From positions 16,400,501-16,464,500 of the forward strand of contig NC_071336.1 in assembly GCF_027744825.2 (NCBI RefSeq): a stretch of 64,000 nucleotides of DNA. Direction: 5' to 3'. The position numbers were made by a program, and so were the translations under genes. Shown here one piece after another: positions 12,201 through 24,868 of this stretch (position 1 is the stretch's first letter; the number at the start of each line of letters is the position of its first letter). The notes beneath the pieces are model-generated. The model searched no databases. It was given only the letters and a program-made list of their open reading frames with translations, and had not been told where the DNA came from. The stretch is from Synchiropus splendidus (taxonomy: Eukaryota > Chordata > Actinopteri > Syngnathiformes > Callionymidae).

Positions 12201-15200
12201 ACCCACGTGTGAAAGGCAAGAGAATCTTGGCTGAATATTTTGAGGAAGCTGCTCTTTGTTTGCATTGTTGTTGACTGCCATAGTAACTGTCGCCTTGTTA
12301 TTGAGGCAGGAAGCGCAGACAGAATCTCTTTAAGGTCCACTGTGTCGCATTTTTCGTCTGTATTTCTGGTTCACAAACTTATCCTTTTTTATGAATGGTT
12401 ACCTCTAATGGTTATCGTCGCTACACCGCACTGGGCAAGTCTGAGAAGGAAATATGAAGGAGGACACATATTTCAAAATTCATATTTCATGTAAATAGCG
12501 AGAGTCTGGGCTTAAATCAAGAATATGGATTGATTATACCACACTGGCGTTCTGGTTTATTTCATTTCAATTCACGAATGTTACTGCTATATTTTTTTAG
12601 TATTTATTGGTGCGTGTATAAGTGGAAAGAAATGTTGGAAAGCAGTTGCCGCCGCAGACCATCATGACTTTTTGGCCATTACTTACGACTCCTGTGAAGC
12701 AGCATTACAAGAAGATGAGTGGATAAGAGCTACTTAGCAAACAGTAACATACATGCTTTGATTCCGCTCTTGTTTATTCTAACTTTCCATTCTAAAACTC
12801 TGTGAAAACACCAACATTGGTGGAGGTTTGGACGTCTTGCGGATGCTCTTCAGCTAATCTGCAAATCTTTGTTACTTCGGAGACTTAATCTGCTTGGCTC
12901 TCCATCCATTTAGGAAACAAAAATAATCTCAAACCATTTTTTAAAAACACAGCATATTTGCACCATGATCTAACAGACAAACTTTAATAAACGAACAGTG
13001 CAGAGAGCTGGCAACAGTGTTGTAAAGAGAATCTCCAGTTGACTTCCAACACATTGCGGGTTCTCCTCAGCTTTTTGACACGTGAAGGCTGCCGTAGCTG
13101 TTAATAACATAATTTCATGGTCTCAACACTAGATGGGAGGAATTCTTGCATGCTAGGCTTTTAAAAGTTTTCAAACACTATTAAAGACTTTTAAAGACAA
13201 TTTGGCTAACTGAAGACACAAAAACAACACCATGATCATTGACTGATCATCTCACCAGTCTCACATTGGAAATGTTTTTGGAGTAGTTTGGCCTGAGAGC
13301 ATTCTTGCAAGGCCAGTTTTGACCCATTTCCATGTGGCCTACTAATTCTGAGGAATCAATGGTGTGCCCGCATTAGGAGAACAATTGTGTTAATCCAATG
13401 CAGTGAGCTGCTGCAATGGACCTCGCAGTTTAACAAGCTTCCATCAACTGTTTTTAGAAGTGTGGCAGGTAGGAACGGTAACATAAGCCATTATAGAGGA
13501 ACTAGACTGAAGGTGGAAATGTCTTTCTCCCAGTCCTGAAAGCAATCAACTCAGCAGGTTTCTGTTCTTCACATGCCACAATGGCTCGGTAGAAAAACCG
13601 AGCCTGCCGCTTTCCGATAAGAAATCCAGAGTCCTTTACCATGTCAGTGCTCATTACTTCATGCTGCATCAAATCCCAGAGCACTTCCATCTTGCTTCAC
13701 CTTCTCTTCAGTCGCCTGGCAAGTCATTTAGAAATCTAAATAGAAGGACTCACCTGCGTGCTGGTGATGGAAAGGTAGCAGGTGGAGGGAAAACCGTTGG
13801 GGCTCTCTCACATCCATGATGTCAAAACCCTCATTTAAAAATAATTTGAAGTGTTCCCCATTCCAGACGTCTCTCGTGTCTTTTTCAAATTCATCCCCCT
13901 CATCATCTCTGCTCTTTACTTCTTTGGGCATAATTGATATAAGCTGGGAAAGCCTCTGAGCATCTTAAAGTTTCATGCGTTCCTCCTCCTCAAACCCTTG
14001 ACCCCTGAAAGGACAGTGAAAAGGCTTTAGCGTCCGCGCCGTGGTTCATGTGGAAGCAATGGAGACTTCTAGACAAAACCTTTTGCTGTCGTGTGCTGCA
14101 ATTAATGAACACATCATTGTTATTGACCAGGCTGCTCAGAGAAATCCCCTCTGCTGCTCCCACTTATTCAGGGAGCCTTTAAGTGCTGTTGAGGTGTGTA
14201 AACACTAAAGGTTGAAGCGATATTTCCATATTACTAAAAACATGAAGGGGCTGTCACTTGCAGACACTTAGCCAAGCCTCTTTGCTTGTAAGTGGAGGTG
14301 TAGTGTTTATGGAGCACGGCCTGCATTGAATATTAAACAGGTGGCGCTTTACAAGCTCAGGTGAAGCACCTGAGTTCCCAACAGCTATATTCCATCTTTC
14401 ATTTCAGCGTTTACTCTTAGCACCTATGCACCGTCCTGAAATGTTTCATCCTGCTGAAGAGTAAGGAACGACACGAAGCACTACAAGTGAGAAGTGACTG
14501 TGTTGATGAATTACCCTGAAGGAGCAAAACTTCTCTGTTCCAAGCTGCACAGCCCACTGCGGAAGAAGCCAGTCTGGGGATCCATTAAATTCCGGAGAGT
14601 CACATAAACATTGGCGTTTCCAAACATTCGGGTTTAATTTATGGATTTTTCTCTCTGAAATTAATATTGTCAGACCAGATTTTACTTCTAGGGCTGCATG
14701 TGTTTATCGGTGTGTCTTCTCAGGAAGACGGATCTGGGTTGAGTTCAGGAAACTTTTTGAGTAAAGCCTACGCCCTCTAGGCATGAAGTGTCTGTGTCCT
14801 CTTCATGCTTTCATGGATTTCCTCTGGACAGACGGGTTTCATCTCAAGCAGAGGATCATTGATGAGTTTAAATTGTCTGTAGCTGTCAGTTTGTGTCAGT
14901 GGTTGCCTGTCCAAGATGTCTCTTGACCTAAGTAGTTGGGTGAAATTGATTGAATATCACTTCTGAGTTACTGTATTTATAGGAGATAAATACACCTATA
15001 CTAGAGCACTACAAAGGGCAGTACAATACTATTGCACTGGCCTTTTATATATACTGTGAGGGTAGGATGTCTGTTGTATAGACTTACTCTGTAGGTCAAA
15101 AATAAGAACAGAAAGATGACAAATAAACCAGGATGTATGTGATGAAGTGCTCTCACCTCTCCAGTAGGAAATAAACTAGATGAGGATGTTGCAAAGACTG

Positions 15201-18055
15201 ATACCCATACCGAGGGTCATCTGATGTGCAGCACTACTATTTCAAGTTTCTAGTTCTATTTCAATCGCACATAGTTAGACACACACTAAGCAGCTGATTA
15301 GTTCCGTGCATAAAAATTAGGTGAAGGTAACAGTAGGTAACGGAAGTATTTTGTACTAATGCTGATGTAAATCTTCCTGTATGTATTCCATGTGTCTCCA
15401 GTCTAATGTCATGAGAACAATTCTAGGATCCAATACTCCAGGGATTGACTGTAATGCCCTATTAGTGACTGTCATCGCCGTAATAGGGACAGGTTATACA
15501 GAAGGATGGCAGTGCGTAATGCAGATGGCACGTTGAATTCAAAGGTTGCATCATTTAGCATGTATGGAGCCAATATAAATGGCGCATTACCTTTCCCTTG
15601 AATTATATGTAACCTTCTTGCTTTACCTAAGAGACTCTGCCAATGCCATCTCAAACAACTGATCTTCTTTCTGTGATGTGTGTTTGAACTTTCCCTTATT
15701 GATTGAAACTCAGTACAATTGCGTCAAAGTACAAAGCTGTCAAAGATCAGTGTCCCATGGATCATTTTAGTTATCTGGCCTTTTTAGCTCACTGATCAAT
15801 GTAAAGTGAAAGAGGGGTGTCAAGTAACCCAGAGCTGTTGGGTTTGTTTGTTTAAAACAGCTTTTCAGTTTTTAATAAACAAATGCAATGGTTGTTCTGT
15901 TATCTGGGTGCATTCACAGCCATTAGTACATACAAACTGGGTTGTCATTATTCTTAAAAGGGCTATCATGCTGTGAAGTAGCCCAGTGAAATATTACACA
16001 CTGAGCACTGAGGCCCTGGTATTTGCAAAGGGAGAGCGATTGTGCCTTTTTTGCCTCAGATCGGCTTGATTTATATGCAAATGATTTTGTCTGAAATGGC
16101 GCCTCTGATTCTCCCTTTGACGATTGAACTTGAATAAAGAATGTTTTTTTTGACCGTATCAGGAATGGAGCTGGGTGTTTTCCTTTAAACAGACACACGA
16201 TTATGTCGAAATTATCATCGCAGGATGTTTTTCATGCTCAACGCTGACTTTCCAAAGAGCATTTTTGAAAGCGAATTGTTGCAGGAACAACACATTCAAA
16301 AGGCTTTTGATGAATTGGGAGCGACTTGGCAGGAGCTTTGTGCTTGATGAGGTTAAGAGCGGATGGTGACTGAATGGCAAATGCAGTCCCAACCTGAGTC
16401 CTCATGCTGACAACCTGATGACTATTTTTTACAGAAGTCCTTGATCTTAAATACGATGAAGTCTTCTTTCATCGTGTTTGATCGTGTCTTTTTGGCTGTG
16501 GTGTAGTTTATTCATGGCGTCTAGGTCTGTTGTTGTTGTGCAGTGTGGCCTCGGTGCAAGGCTTCTGGAGTGTTCAGAGGTTTGGCTGGTACCACCCTGG
16601 AACTTCCTGTGTGCCATGTTGTTTGGAGGGGTGTGTACATACATGTGTAAACGGTTAACATGTATGTGCCAGTGCTCAGTTCGTATATTCCTCTATGTTG
16701 TCTCCTAATTGAAAATCATTTGACACTACAGTAGTATTTATATGAAAAGTTCATACTGAATATGTGGTTTGTTGACTGACATTTAGAACAACACAAGATA
16801 AAGGCAGGAATGTGAGTCATCTTCATCGCATGAAGAGAGTTGCGCTTGTCATTGTCGCTCAATTATCAGTGATGGGGGTTTCACCAAAACCAAACTGAGC
16901 CTGCTTGGTTGGTTGGAACTAAAATCTACACCCACTGCGGCCCTTCCTGGAACCGTCTGGACCGCCCTGCTTGTTGTCATCTGTGTGAGTTTAGCATTTC
17001 ACTATTCATCTCTTCTCTTTTGTCTCTGCCTTTTGAAGCAGTTGCTTATGTGTACGACTGAGTGTGACCAGAGTTTCTTCTTTTTGGCTGTAGATTAATC
17101 AACAGAATAATTCAGAGAATAAAAGTTGGCAAAAATAGTCAATTACTGCAGCCCTCATTTTTGTACTCACTTCTTTAACTTAATAGTGCTGGCTGGATGA
17201 CTCAAATGTCAACAAGTTGAACAGTTTTCATTGTCCTGCTCTTTTGTGGGTCGGTGAAAGAGACATTTTCTCTGGAGCAACACTGAACTTTGCAACACTT
17301 TTGCGCCAGCCTTGCTTGGACAGCCCCCCGTGGTACGACTTTGAGGCCACCGCTGCTATCTCATATAGCAGCACAGCTTCATTCCTGCCTGCCGTACGAG
17401 GAGAAAGGAGGAAAATTGGGAAGCGTTGGTCCACTGGTGAAGGTAATGTAGAAGACAGTCAAACCAGTGGTGTGAATTGAACCTGACTGCAACTGTCAAC
17501 CCGGAAACAGCACTTACACAGTTTGACAGTTACTTCAGACTTAGTGTAGTGAAGAAGTTCCCTGTTTGATCTTTCACTTCATCATTTCTTAACAATTTAC
17601 ATTTTAATTTTTGATGTTTGATGTCTGTTTGCATTACAACATTTCTACCATTGCAATGTGGACAATAAGAGGAAACATACAGAAGTCCATCTGAGACTTC
17701 ACAGAAATCATGTGAACTCATTATGACCAACAGGAAGATTCGGATAAAATTCCAATGAAATGTAGGTGCTGCTCCTCAGGTGTGTAATTATTTAGTCGTA
17801 CAGTGCAGATTTTGGCCTCATATAAAATAATGTGGCTTAAATGAAAGCCCATGATCAAGTGTATTTAAATTAAACATCGAAACAAATGGATGACACATCA
17901 TGGAGGTGGACTGTTTTCTGCATGTTTTTCATGGAAAAATCCCGAAAGAAACATCATGACATTTGAAGTCCGGTAGGACATATGGAGAAACGGACAGGGA
18001 TAGGACGAGGGGGTCTGCCGCAGTTGCAAAAAGTCCTCAACGTCTCAGTGTCAAC
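9273..18055. other. Long unique-looking intronic DNA, no gene seen
   Basis: No exon with paired splice sites and ADAM-like or other recognisable translation was found. Open frames are mostly under 105 codons and overlap each other on both strands. A short inverted pair (GCCCTATTA near 15456 and TAATAGGGA near 15480) is the only local structure noted. Some of this stretch could hold conserved regulatory DNA, but that cannot be judged from one sequence. Confidence 0.45.
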
Positions 18056-18350
18056 AATGGAGGTGGGCAAACTTTGGCCCCAGGCCACATGCAGCCCTTT
18101 GCCTGAATTTATGAGGTCAGCGCAATACTTTAAAATACATTTGTAGATGTTGAAAAAATACCTAGTAAAATGCCTTTATATCGCTACATTAAAATCTTAC
18201 ATCGTGATTCACCACTTAATGTATTATATTATTATATTAAAAAATAGTAAGTAAAATGTATGTAAAATAAAATAATACATGAATATAAAATAAAAAAACA
18301 TATAATATCATGGCATTATTATACTTTTTTCTATTTATTACTTATTAAAG
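18056..18350 (+). mobile_element. hAT-like repeat fragment with AT-rich tail
   Basis: GGAGGTGGGCAAACTTTGGC then CCCAGGCCACATGCAGCCC resembles the 'caggggtgggcaaac...ggccc...ggccacat' left terminus of widespread vertebrate hAT/Charlie-type elements. The following sequence becomes very AT-rich (18170-18350) with many TTATTA and ATAAAATA runs, and no right terminus is visible. It is a decayed single-ended fragment. Confidence 0.45.
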
Positions 18351-19854
18351 TAACACAATTTGACTTGAATCCAACACTCTTTGTCTTCGGTTTTCCTCCT
18401 GTCTTTGGCTCGACAGCCACAGTAAATGAAACACCCCGATTAACCAGCTTGACTCTAACAAATGTCTTGTATCAAGTATATTTTTCAAAATGAAATTTCT
18501 TTCCTGTGATCATATAACCAGCAGTGCTAAAACGGAAACTGAAGCTTTATAGAAGGGGAACAGTGTGAGCGCCTCGCTTCCTAAGTGAAACATGCCCATT
18601 TATTTGTGACATGTGCAGTTGCACAGCTGCACGAGCTGGAGTTCATGTACTGAGCCTATTTATGACAAAGAAGCACAAGATAATGATGCCCCAGCTACAA
18701 GACACAAATCAGCAGCGATTAAAAAGTCATTACTGTGAAGTAATGAGCCTCAAACCTCCAAATTTACTTTGGCATGCTAATGCAGATAAGATGCTCTTCC
18801 ACAAGTTGATGAATGAAATTAATTTAGTTATGGATTTCAGGTCTTGTTTCAGTTGATTTCCCATGTTTTGTCAATGATTAACTATAAAGTTTGGCTTTAG
18901 GCATGTGCTGACTGACGCGCGCAGTCATGCAAAAACACTCTTTCAGAAGAACAGAAAGGCGTAAAAAAAACTTTCCCAAAAAGCTGAACTTTGAGCTGAA
19001 ATATTGACGGTTTAAGATGCTGAAATGCTAACTTTCATTGGTGTTGGTGAGCATGAGTTTTAACATTCACAGAAGTGGCCAGTTAAGCCTGGACAGGTAC
19101 AATGTGCCCGCAACCCTGGCTAACCGATGATAGAGACAATTTGCATCTCACATCATTTTTCTTTTCAGATGATGAAACCAAAAGTGAGGAATTGCTGCTG
19201 CTGTTCAGTGTGAATTGTAATAACATACAATGGCACATCAATCCCAGTAGGCACTTGCAGTGGGTGTCCACATCCATCTACTGTACCCCCCACCACAGCT
19301 GTCATCTTTCTTTCCACCGCTTCGCTTGTTTAATTTTAGCTGCACTGACGCATGTTTGACATCAATTAATGATGCCGGCGCCACTTTTGTCGGCCACACA
19401 CACTTCAGGCAATTGGCTCAGTACTTTTGGCCACTTACTGCGAAAACTAAAGCCCTTTCTAGCTCCACACTTGACTTTCTAGGCCTCTCCACTCACCCTT
19501 TGAAGGCAACTTGGGTGTGGGTGTGATTGTCTCTTCCTGTTCATTAATCCACAGTCAGCCTTCTTGGCTTTTATCCACACTGCTTGTCAAGCCGAGTGAA
19601 ATATCACTATGGATAACTGTAGCTCAACAATTCCATGGCCCAGATTTTTCTTGTTTAAAATGGCTGCGCACAAACCTCTTTCTGTTTTCTCTGTGGGTTG
19701 ATGTATAAGTATGGGGTGTAAAAAAATATTAATACGCTCAAACATCGTAAGACTTTTCTGCAGTATTATATTACTATTATATCGCAATACTTCATTGTGT
19801 CATATTGACATTTTAAGTTGTCGATTTCAATAGTTTATAGAGACCTGGTCAATA

Positions 19855-20197
19855 CAGTGGTACCTCGGTTCTTGACCACAATCCGTTCCAGACGGCCGTT
19901 CGAGAAGCGATTTGTTCGAAATCTGAATCGATTTTTCCCATTACAATGAATGGAAAAAGAAATAATGCGTTCCAAGCCTTGAAATATTCTTTTGTAGGAG
20001 TGAATGTAGAGTGTCTGCTGCAGGTGCGCTGTTCCTCTATGTGTGTGGCCGCTGCATGTGGGAGGGGTTGCCGAGTGAGTGACGTCTCTCCAGAAGTGAA
20101 GAGGTGCCCGGTGCGTGTCCAGCTCTGAATGTGCGCTTCTGTGCAGTTTGGCTGTGACAAAGTCATAAACCAAGAAACGCTTTGTTCGAGACTCGCC
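19855..20197 (+). mobile_element. Mariner-like non-autonomous element, copy 2
   Basis: It begins CAGTGGTACCTCGGTTCTTG directly after TA at 19853-19854. It matches copy 1 (5001-5350) through the CGTTCGAGAAGCGATTTGTT block, TTTTTCCCATTACAATGAATGG, GTGAATGTAGAGTGTCTGCT and GAAGAGGTGCCCGGTGCGTG, and ends with TTTGTTCGAGACTCGCC. By eye the two differ at several percent of positions plus small indels, so they are separate insertions of some age. The 124- and 112-codon minus-strand frames here are repeat-derived, not genes. Confidence 0.68.
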
Positions 20198-23100
20198 TCA
20201 ACCCTGTCCCAGGTCCAGCCCACAAAAGGACATCAAACCCTGGAGTGTGCGCTCCAGCCTCGGAGGTGTGGAGAGCGAGCACCTCCCCTGTGACACTCTA
20301 CCACCTCATTACACCTCAATATGAACAAAAAACAGTCAGTCAATGTAGCTAAAGGGACATGTCTGCATACAGGGGCTGCGTTATACACAATAACAAAGCG
20401 CACTTAAGGGCACTTAAATCTTGAGTCACAAAAACGATGACACTCAAAATGCACTTCTTTTTTTAAGCGTCTCTTTAGAAGGCTGACCGAACTTTACTTG
20501 GGTCATTGATTCACATTGCAAGAGACAGTTATCATCACAGTCTGTGCAGCTGCCATTGTCTTTGGTTGTAGATACAAATATGGTGAACAGTGGTTCAGCG
20601 ACCAGTGCTGCAGCCTGTCAGGATCCACACTCCGAGAAAGCTCCACGTTGAGCTGGACTAATTTGAGCTGAGCAGTTATTGTAGATGGGATGACGGATTT
20701 CATGTAGTGTTTTTTTTTTCATTTTGAGCGGTGCCTGGCCAGCCCGATGGCAACAGCCAGAAGGAGTGATGCAGGGGATAGAAGGGGTCCTCGGTGATGC
20801 CATTCTTCACCACTGATGGTTTTGAGGTGCAGCTGGGAAAGTGAGCAGCTGACATTATGGAAGGGTTTTAAACCGACTTCGCTAATACCACACTTGATGT
20901 TTTAGATCTCTGAATGCCTCATCTCATCTCAGAGAACCCTTGATGGACTTGGGTCAAATGAAATGCACTCTGGAGGAGTCAGCCTTTTAGTTAGGATTTT
21001 ATCTGGTGTGGCGCAGCTGCCAAGCAAGCACCGCCGTTTTTGAAATTCGTAACTCTCTGGAACAACATACAGCCAAGCGGTTGTGTTACGACATTATGTC
21101 TTGTTGCAATGCTGAGGGAAGTTCATGTATGTGCAGCTGGCAGGGGGTGGGGAAGCCGAGCTCATTATAGGTAATACATATGATAAGTACCCTGTTGTAA
21201 TTTGCAATATATAATGTTTCATGTTCAAGTTCGTACATAACAACACTGAATGTAGCTGAATCGTAAAGGTTCAACTGGAGATCACCATATGGATCTCAGT
21301 GCAGCAGTGAGCCACTCAATTTGAAAACCATACCAGCAACATTGAAATTCAGTCCAGGACTGTCAGGCACAACTGGTATTTGTTTGTATCTAATCACAAT
21401 TCCAGCATGATTAGCCTTTATTTTTTCCCTCGCGTTAAACAATTATATGGCTCATACATGGATTTTTACAGGCAAATAAGTTTCATGCCAAGATCCTGAG
21501 CCTTGTCACATCAGTCCAATGAAATCACTGGTGTTTTATTAACATTAAAATGCTAATGTTGTTAATGATGTTTTAGTCTGTGTGTATTCCCAGCCTCTTC
21601 TCTGGTTTTCCCTCAACTGCACCTCCACAGCTGGTGACACTGCAGCAGTGCGAACACACTGACTCAAACAGTGAACTTAACATTAAGTAAAGCACCTGTT
21701 ATTCACATGCTCTGATATGACCAGTCTAATTATGTTGGTGGCGTGATGCACGTTCAGTATATCGCTCAGTTTGTTTTCATCATCAGTCTTGGTGGTGGAC
21801 CCTATTTTCAAAACGTATTCAAAAGTGATGCTACATATCCTTGTGCGTCTTTGAGTCGCTCCACAGAGCTGTCAACGATGCAGACTGCAGCTGCAGCGTA
21901 TTGACCAGTGCGATGTGTACAAAAGGTTTTTTCGCCTTTGATTTAGTGGGCGTGGTTTGTATTCAGGTGCGCTCTAATGAAGTACGAATTGTACAAGTTC
22001 ATCTGAGATGGACCAACTTCTGCAGTTCAACATATATTGCAACTTTCTTGAACGACTTCGACTGCAACTTGGCAACCGTCAGAGCAAGTTCAACTTGAGA
22101 GTGAGTTTAACTTGATATATTGCCTATACACAACACTATACATAAGGACAATGAGGTTATGCTTAGTGCAAGAGAAACATATTCTTAAAATGATCACATA
22201 ATATTGTATTTTCTTTTATCTCCAATATATGATTAAATGCGATAAATATGCACAAAACATGGAACTTTATCATCTGGTACTCCTGTTGTATTTAGAGGCC
22301 GGTCTAACACTGACTGTTGGGATGGCTTGACCCTAACTTGAAAACCAGGGTTCAAACACAAATTTCAGTTACATTCAGCGTACTGAACGAGGAAAACCGG
22401 GCATCCTGCCAAAAAATTGGGTGTAATTTCTGGTACAGGATGTTGCTCACAGAAGGCCTGTTTTACGATCCAAAAATGTTGGTCTCAGGATCAGTGGCGA
22501 AAGATGACCATTTCATCTCTTCAAAGGATCCATTTTGAGGACACTGTTTTCCTCAGTTCGTTCCTCTTCCTCTCTGATAGCCATGCTGCAATGAAGCACC
22601 ATTTCCCAGCCTCATGCAATGAGCGACGCTGCGGAAAATTGCAGCTTTGAGTGCATCCCTGTGATGCTAAATGAACAGTGTCAATAATTAAGGGTTGTCT
22701 AACATCATGTAATGGTTGAGATGAGCTGTAATAGCGCGTGGTTATTGTTCCCCGCTCCAGTCCACAGTAGCATCCCAGATGCGAGCATTCGTCAACCCAT
22801 ATCTGTGTGTTTATGTTCCCTCCTGTGATCATGGCGACTTCTCAGGAGGCCTGTCAGGACTGGCTCCATATTCTTATCATGTAGATTAGAAAGGCTTTGA
22901 TCTATCTAATAAGCTTTCCTCTGGCTTTTTCTCAGAGGCTTCCCCCCACCATCTCCCCTCTCTCAATATCATTCAGACCTGAGGCAGATAAGCTGATTCT
23001 GCTCTGACCACATTCAGAAAATGTCAGCCTTCTTTCTTTGTTTCCCTCCTGCTTGTTTCCTCTCAATGATTTATCTCTTCTTTTTCATTGTATGTTTACT

Positions 23101-23850
23101 GTACGTCCTCTTTCAGGTTCCCTACAAATGCCTGAAATTCGAGGAATTCTCCTCTAAAAACATCCAAATTTGCAGCTTTTTGAAATCTTTCTTCTGCCAT
23201 GAATCATTATAAACCTTTTTTCTTCATCTCCTTGAATGTCTGGGAGAAAATCCCTGTTGTCTGACAACTACGTGTGATCAAAGATGTCATTACGCAGTTT
23301 AACTCTTCATGTCTTCAATACAATCACTGAGCTCCGCATGCATTTTCCAAGGAAGGGACTGAGATGATTTAAGCAAAACCACAATAACCTCCAGTAATCT
23401 AAAGTGAAAGCTCCAACAACCCGTCGGTGCTGTGAAAGATCAAGAAGTGCGCCTGAGCGGATTCGCTGTGCTGAGAGTCGTTTGATCCGTAACTGTGCAG
23501 ATATTTCCAGGCAGTCTTGCAGCAGGACATGAAAACTGCTTATTAACAAAGTGTTATCATTAAAGAAAAAAGAAAAGAAGAATGGTAATTCAAAGTCCAA
23601 CCCGCTGACGTCAATGATGCATCAGAATGGAATTGTTTGAGATTTCTTTTTCTTTGGAAAGACCTGAATTCATCTTTTGCTTTCATCAAAGCTGCTGGTA
23701 ATCTTTTTGTCTTGGTTCTTTAAAATTATGCTAATGTTCTATGTTCTATTACTATCATTATTTTTATTTATTTGTTGATTTTGGTTTTTGTCTCGACAAT
23801 TTCATTCTAATAAGAAAACAATTACTGCACTCTTTAGATAGCCAGTGTTA
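20198..23850. other. Intronic DNA, no gene seen
   Basis: Mixed-composition sequence without a supported exon. The 85-codon frame at 21841-22098 is followed by a GTGAGT at 22100, but its translation has no family signature and no convincing upstream acceptor, so I do not call it. The remaining frames are short and overlap on opposite strands. Confidence 0.45.
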
Positions 23851-24066
23851 CCAACACATCTTCACTCCCATAGCGTTATATATTGATATTATTGATATAT
23901 TTTTCGTCCCATACAGACGCCTAAGGCAGCCTTCTGTGTTGCATGTTTATGATGCATTAGGTTTTCAACTGGAGCACATGTTCTGTCTTCGGTGGCAGCA
24001 CAACAACAACAAAAAAAAAAAAGGACGGCTATTTATCAAATGGCCGTACGTCTTTAGTCACTGAAA
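23851..24066 (+). repeat. Unnamed dispersed repeat, copy 2
   Basis: CCAACACATCTTCACTCCCA then ATAGCGTTATATATTGAT, GGCAGCCTTC, CTATTTATC and TGGCCGTACGTCTTTAGTCA match the ordered blocks of the copy at 9066. This copy contains an internal CAACAACAAC plus A-run at 24001-24022. It crosses the 107-codon frame at 23741-24064, which is therefore not a gene. Confidence 0.5.
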
Positions 24067-24791
24067 TTAGTCATTTAATTAATATGTAAATACACTAAGC
24101 AAACATGAGATCATTACCTGCGGGAGTCTTGTAACTGATTCTAGTCAGTTGACACTGCCTTCATGAAGGCCAGATGAAAAGAGGTGAAGTGGCTGCACTT
24201 TGGATATTTGGATTTTTAAAATCACCGTCTCCGTCCTGCTATTGTGATGTGAAAACTATGTATTTTCTGACTATTAGTCGCTGCCGAGGACCTGTCAAAA
24301 ATGCGTAATGAATGAAAAAATAATTGGATTAAAACTGCATTATAAATCCCATGTTCAGGGAAATGTATTTTTAAAAATCCTTTGCTTAAAGCGGGAACAC
24401 CACAAAGATCCACAGGGAAAATCATTTATATTCATCCCGTCCAACGTGACGTGGAGAGGAATGTCGGCACGAAGTGAGCCGACTGAGACAAAGAAGTAAA
24501 TGCATTTATTGTACTGATGACCGTAAAAAAAACAGACTTTTAATCATGAGGTGTAAATAAATATCACTTTTGGTTGATGTGTGTCCTGTTGCATGTAGCA
24601 CAAGTTATGATGTCACGACAGTGTTGTGGTGTAACAGTTTTAATGAGTGTAGCCAGAGAACAGCAAAAGCATTTGACGGCAATCATGGAGAAAGATCAGT
24701 GGAAGTGGTTTAATGAAAATCCTCGTAAGCTGCTCAACCTCAGGCAGTGATACCTTCTGTTCTGACCTGATCCCTGTTCTTAATCCTCCAG

Positions 24792-24868
24792 GAGGCGCAC
24801 CCAGCCAGGGGAGAGATACTGCTCTCCTCCACTGACCTCCAGCTGGTGCTGCAAGTGGAACGAAATCA
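24792..24868 (+). CDS. ADAM metalloprotease (meltrin type), prodomain exon A
   Basis: Internal coding exon of 77 nt. A pyrimidine-rich tract ends in the acceptor TCCTCCAG at 24784-24791, and the donor is CA|GTGAGT at 24869. It reads in phase 0 from EAHPARGEILL to LVLQVERN and leaves two bases (CA) that the next exon completes to His. ADAM proteins carry an HP...L.L.LE(K/R)N segment at this point of the reprolysin propeptide, which keeps the zinc protease latent in the secretory pathway. A 77-nt exon ending two bases into a codon right after the (L/V)E(K/R)N motif is, as far as I recall, the usual ADAM gene structure. The exon encoding the signal peptide and start of the prodomain must be upstream; I could not find it. 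The subgroup is most like ADAM12, ADAM13/33 or ADAM19, and 25 residues cannot separate them. On its own this exon is moderate evidence, but exact phase joining to the next exon makes it strong. Confidence 0.88.

Noticed and set aside
19835..20223. Two minus-strand ORFs of 112 and 124 codons whose peptides recur near 5074-5389
   Set aside because: The shared peptides come from two copies of a mariner-like non-autonomous element, not from a gene family.
22018..22110. Possible upstream ADAM exon ending at a GTGAGT near 22100
   Set aside because: The translation does not resemble the ADAM prodomain start, and no good acceptor with a fitting phase was found.
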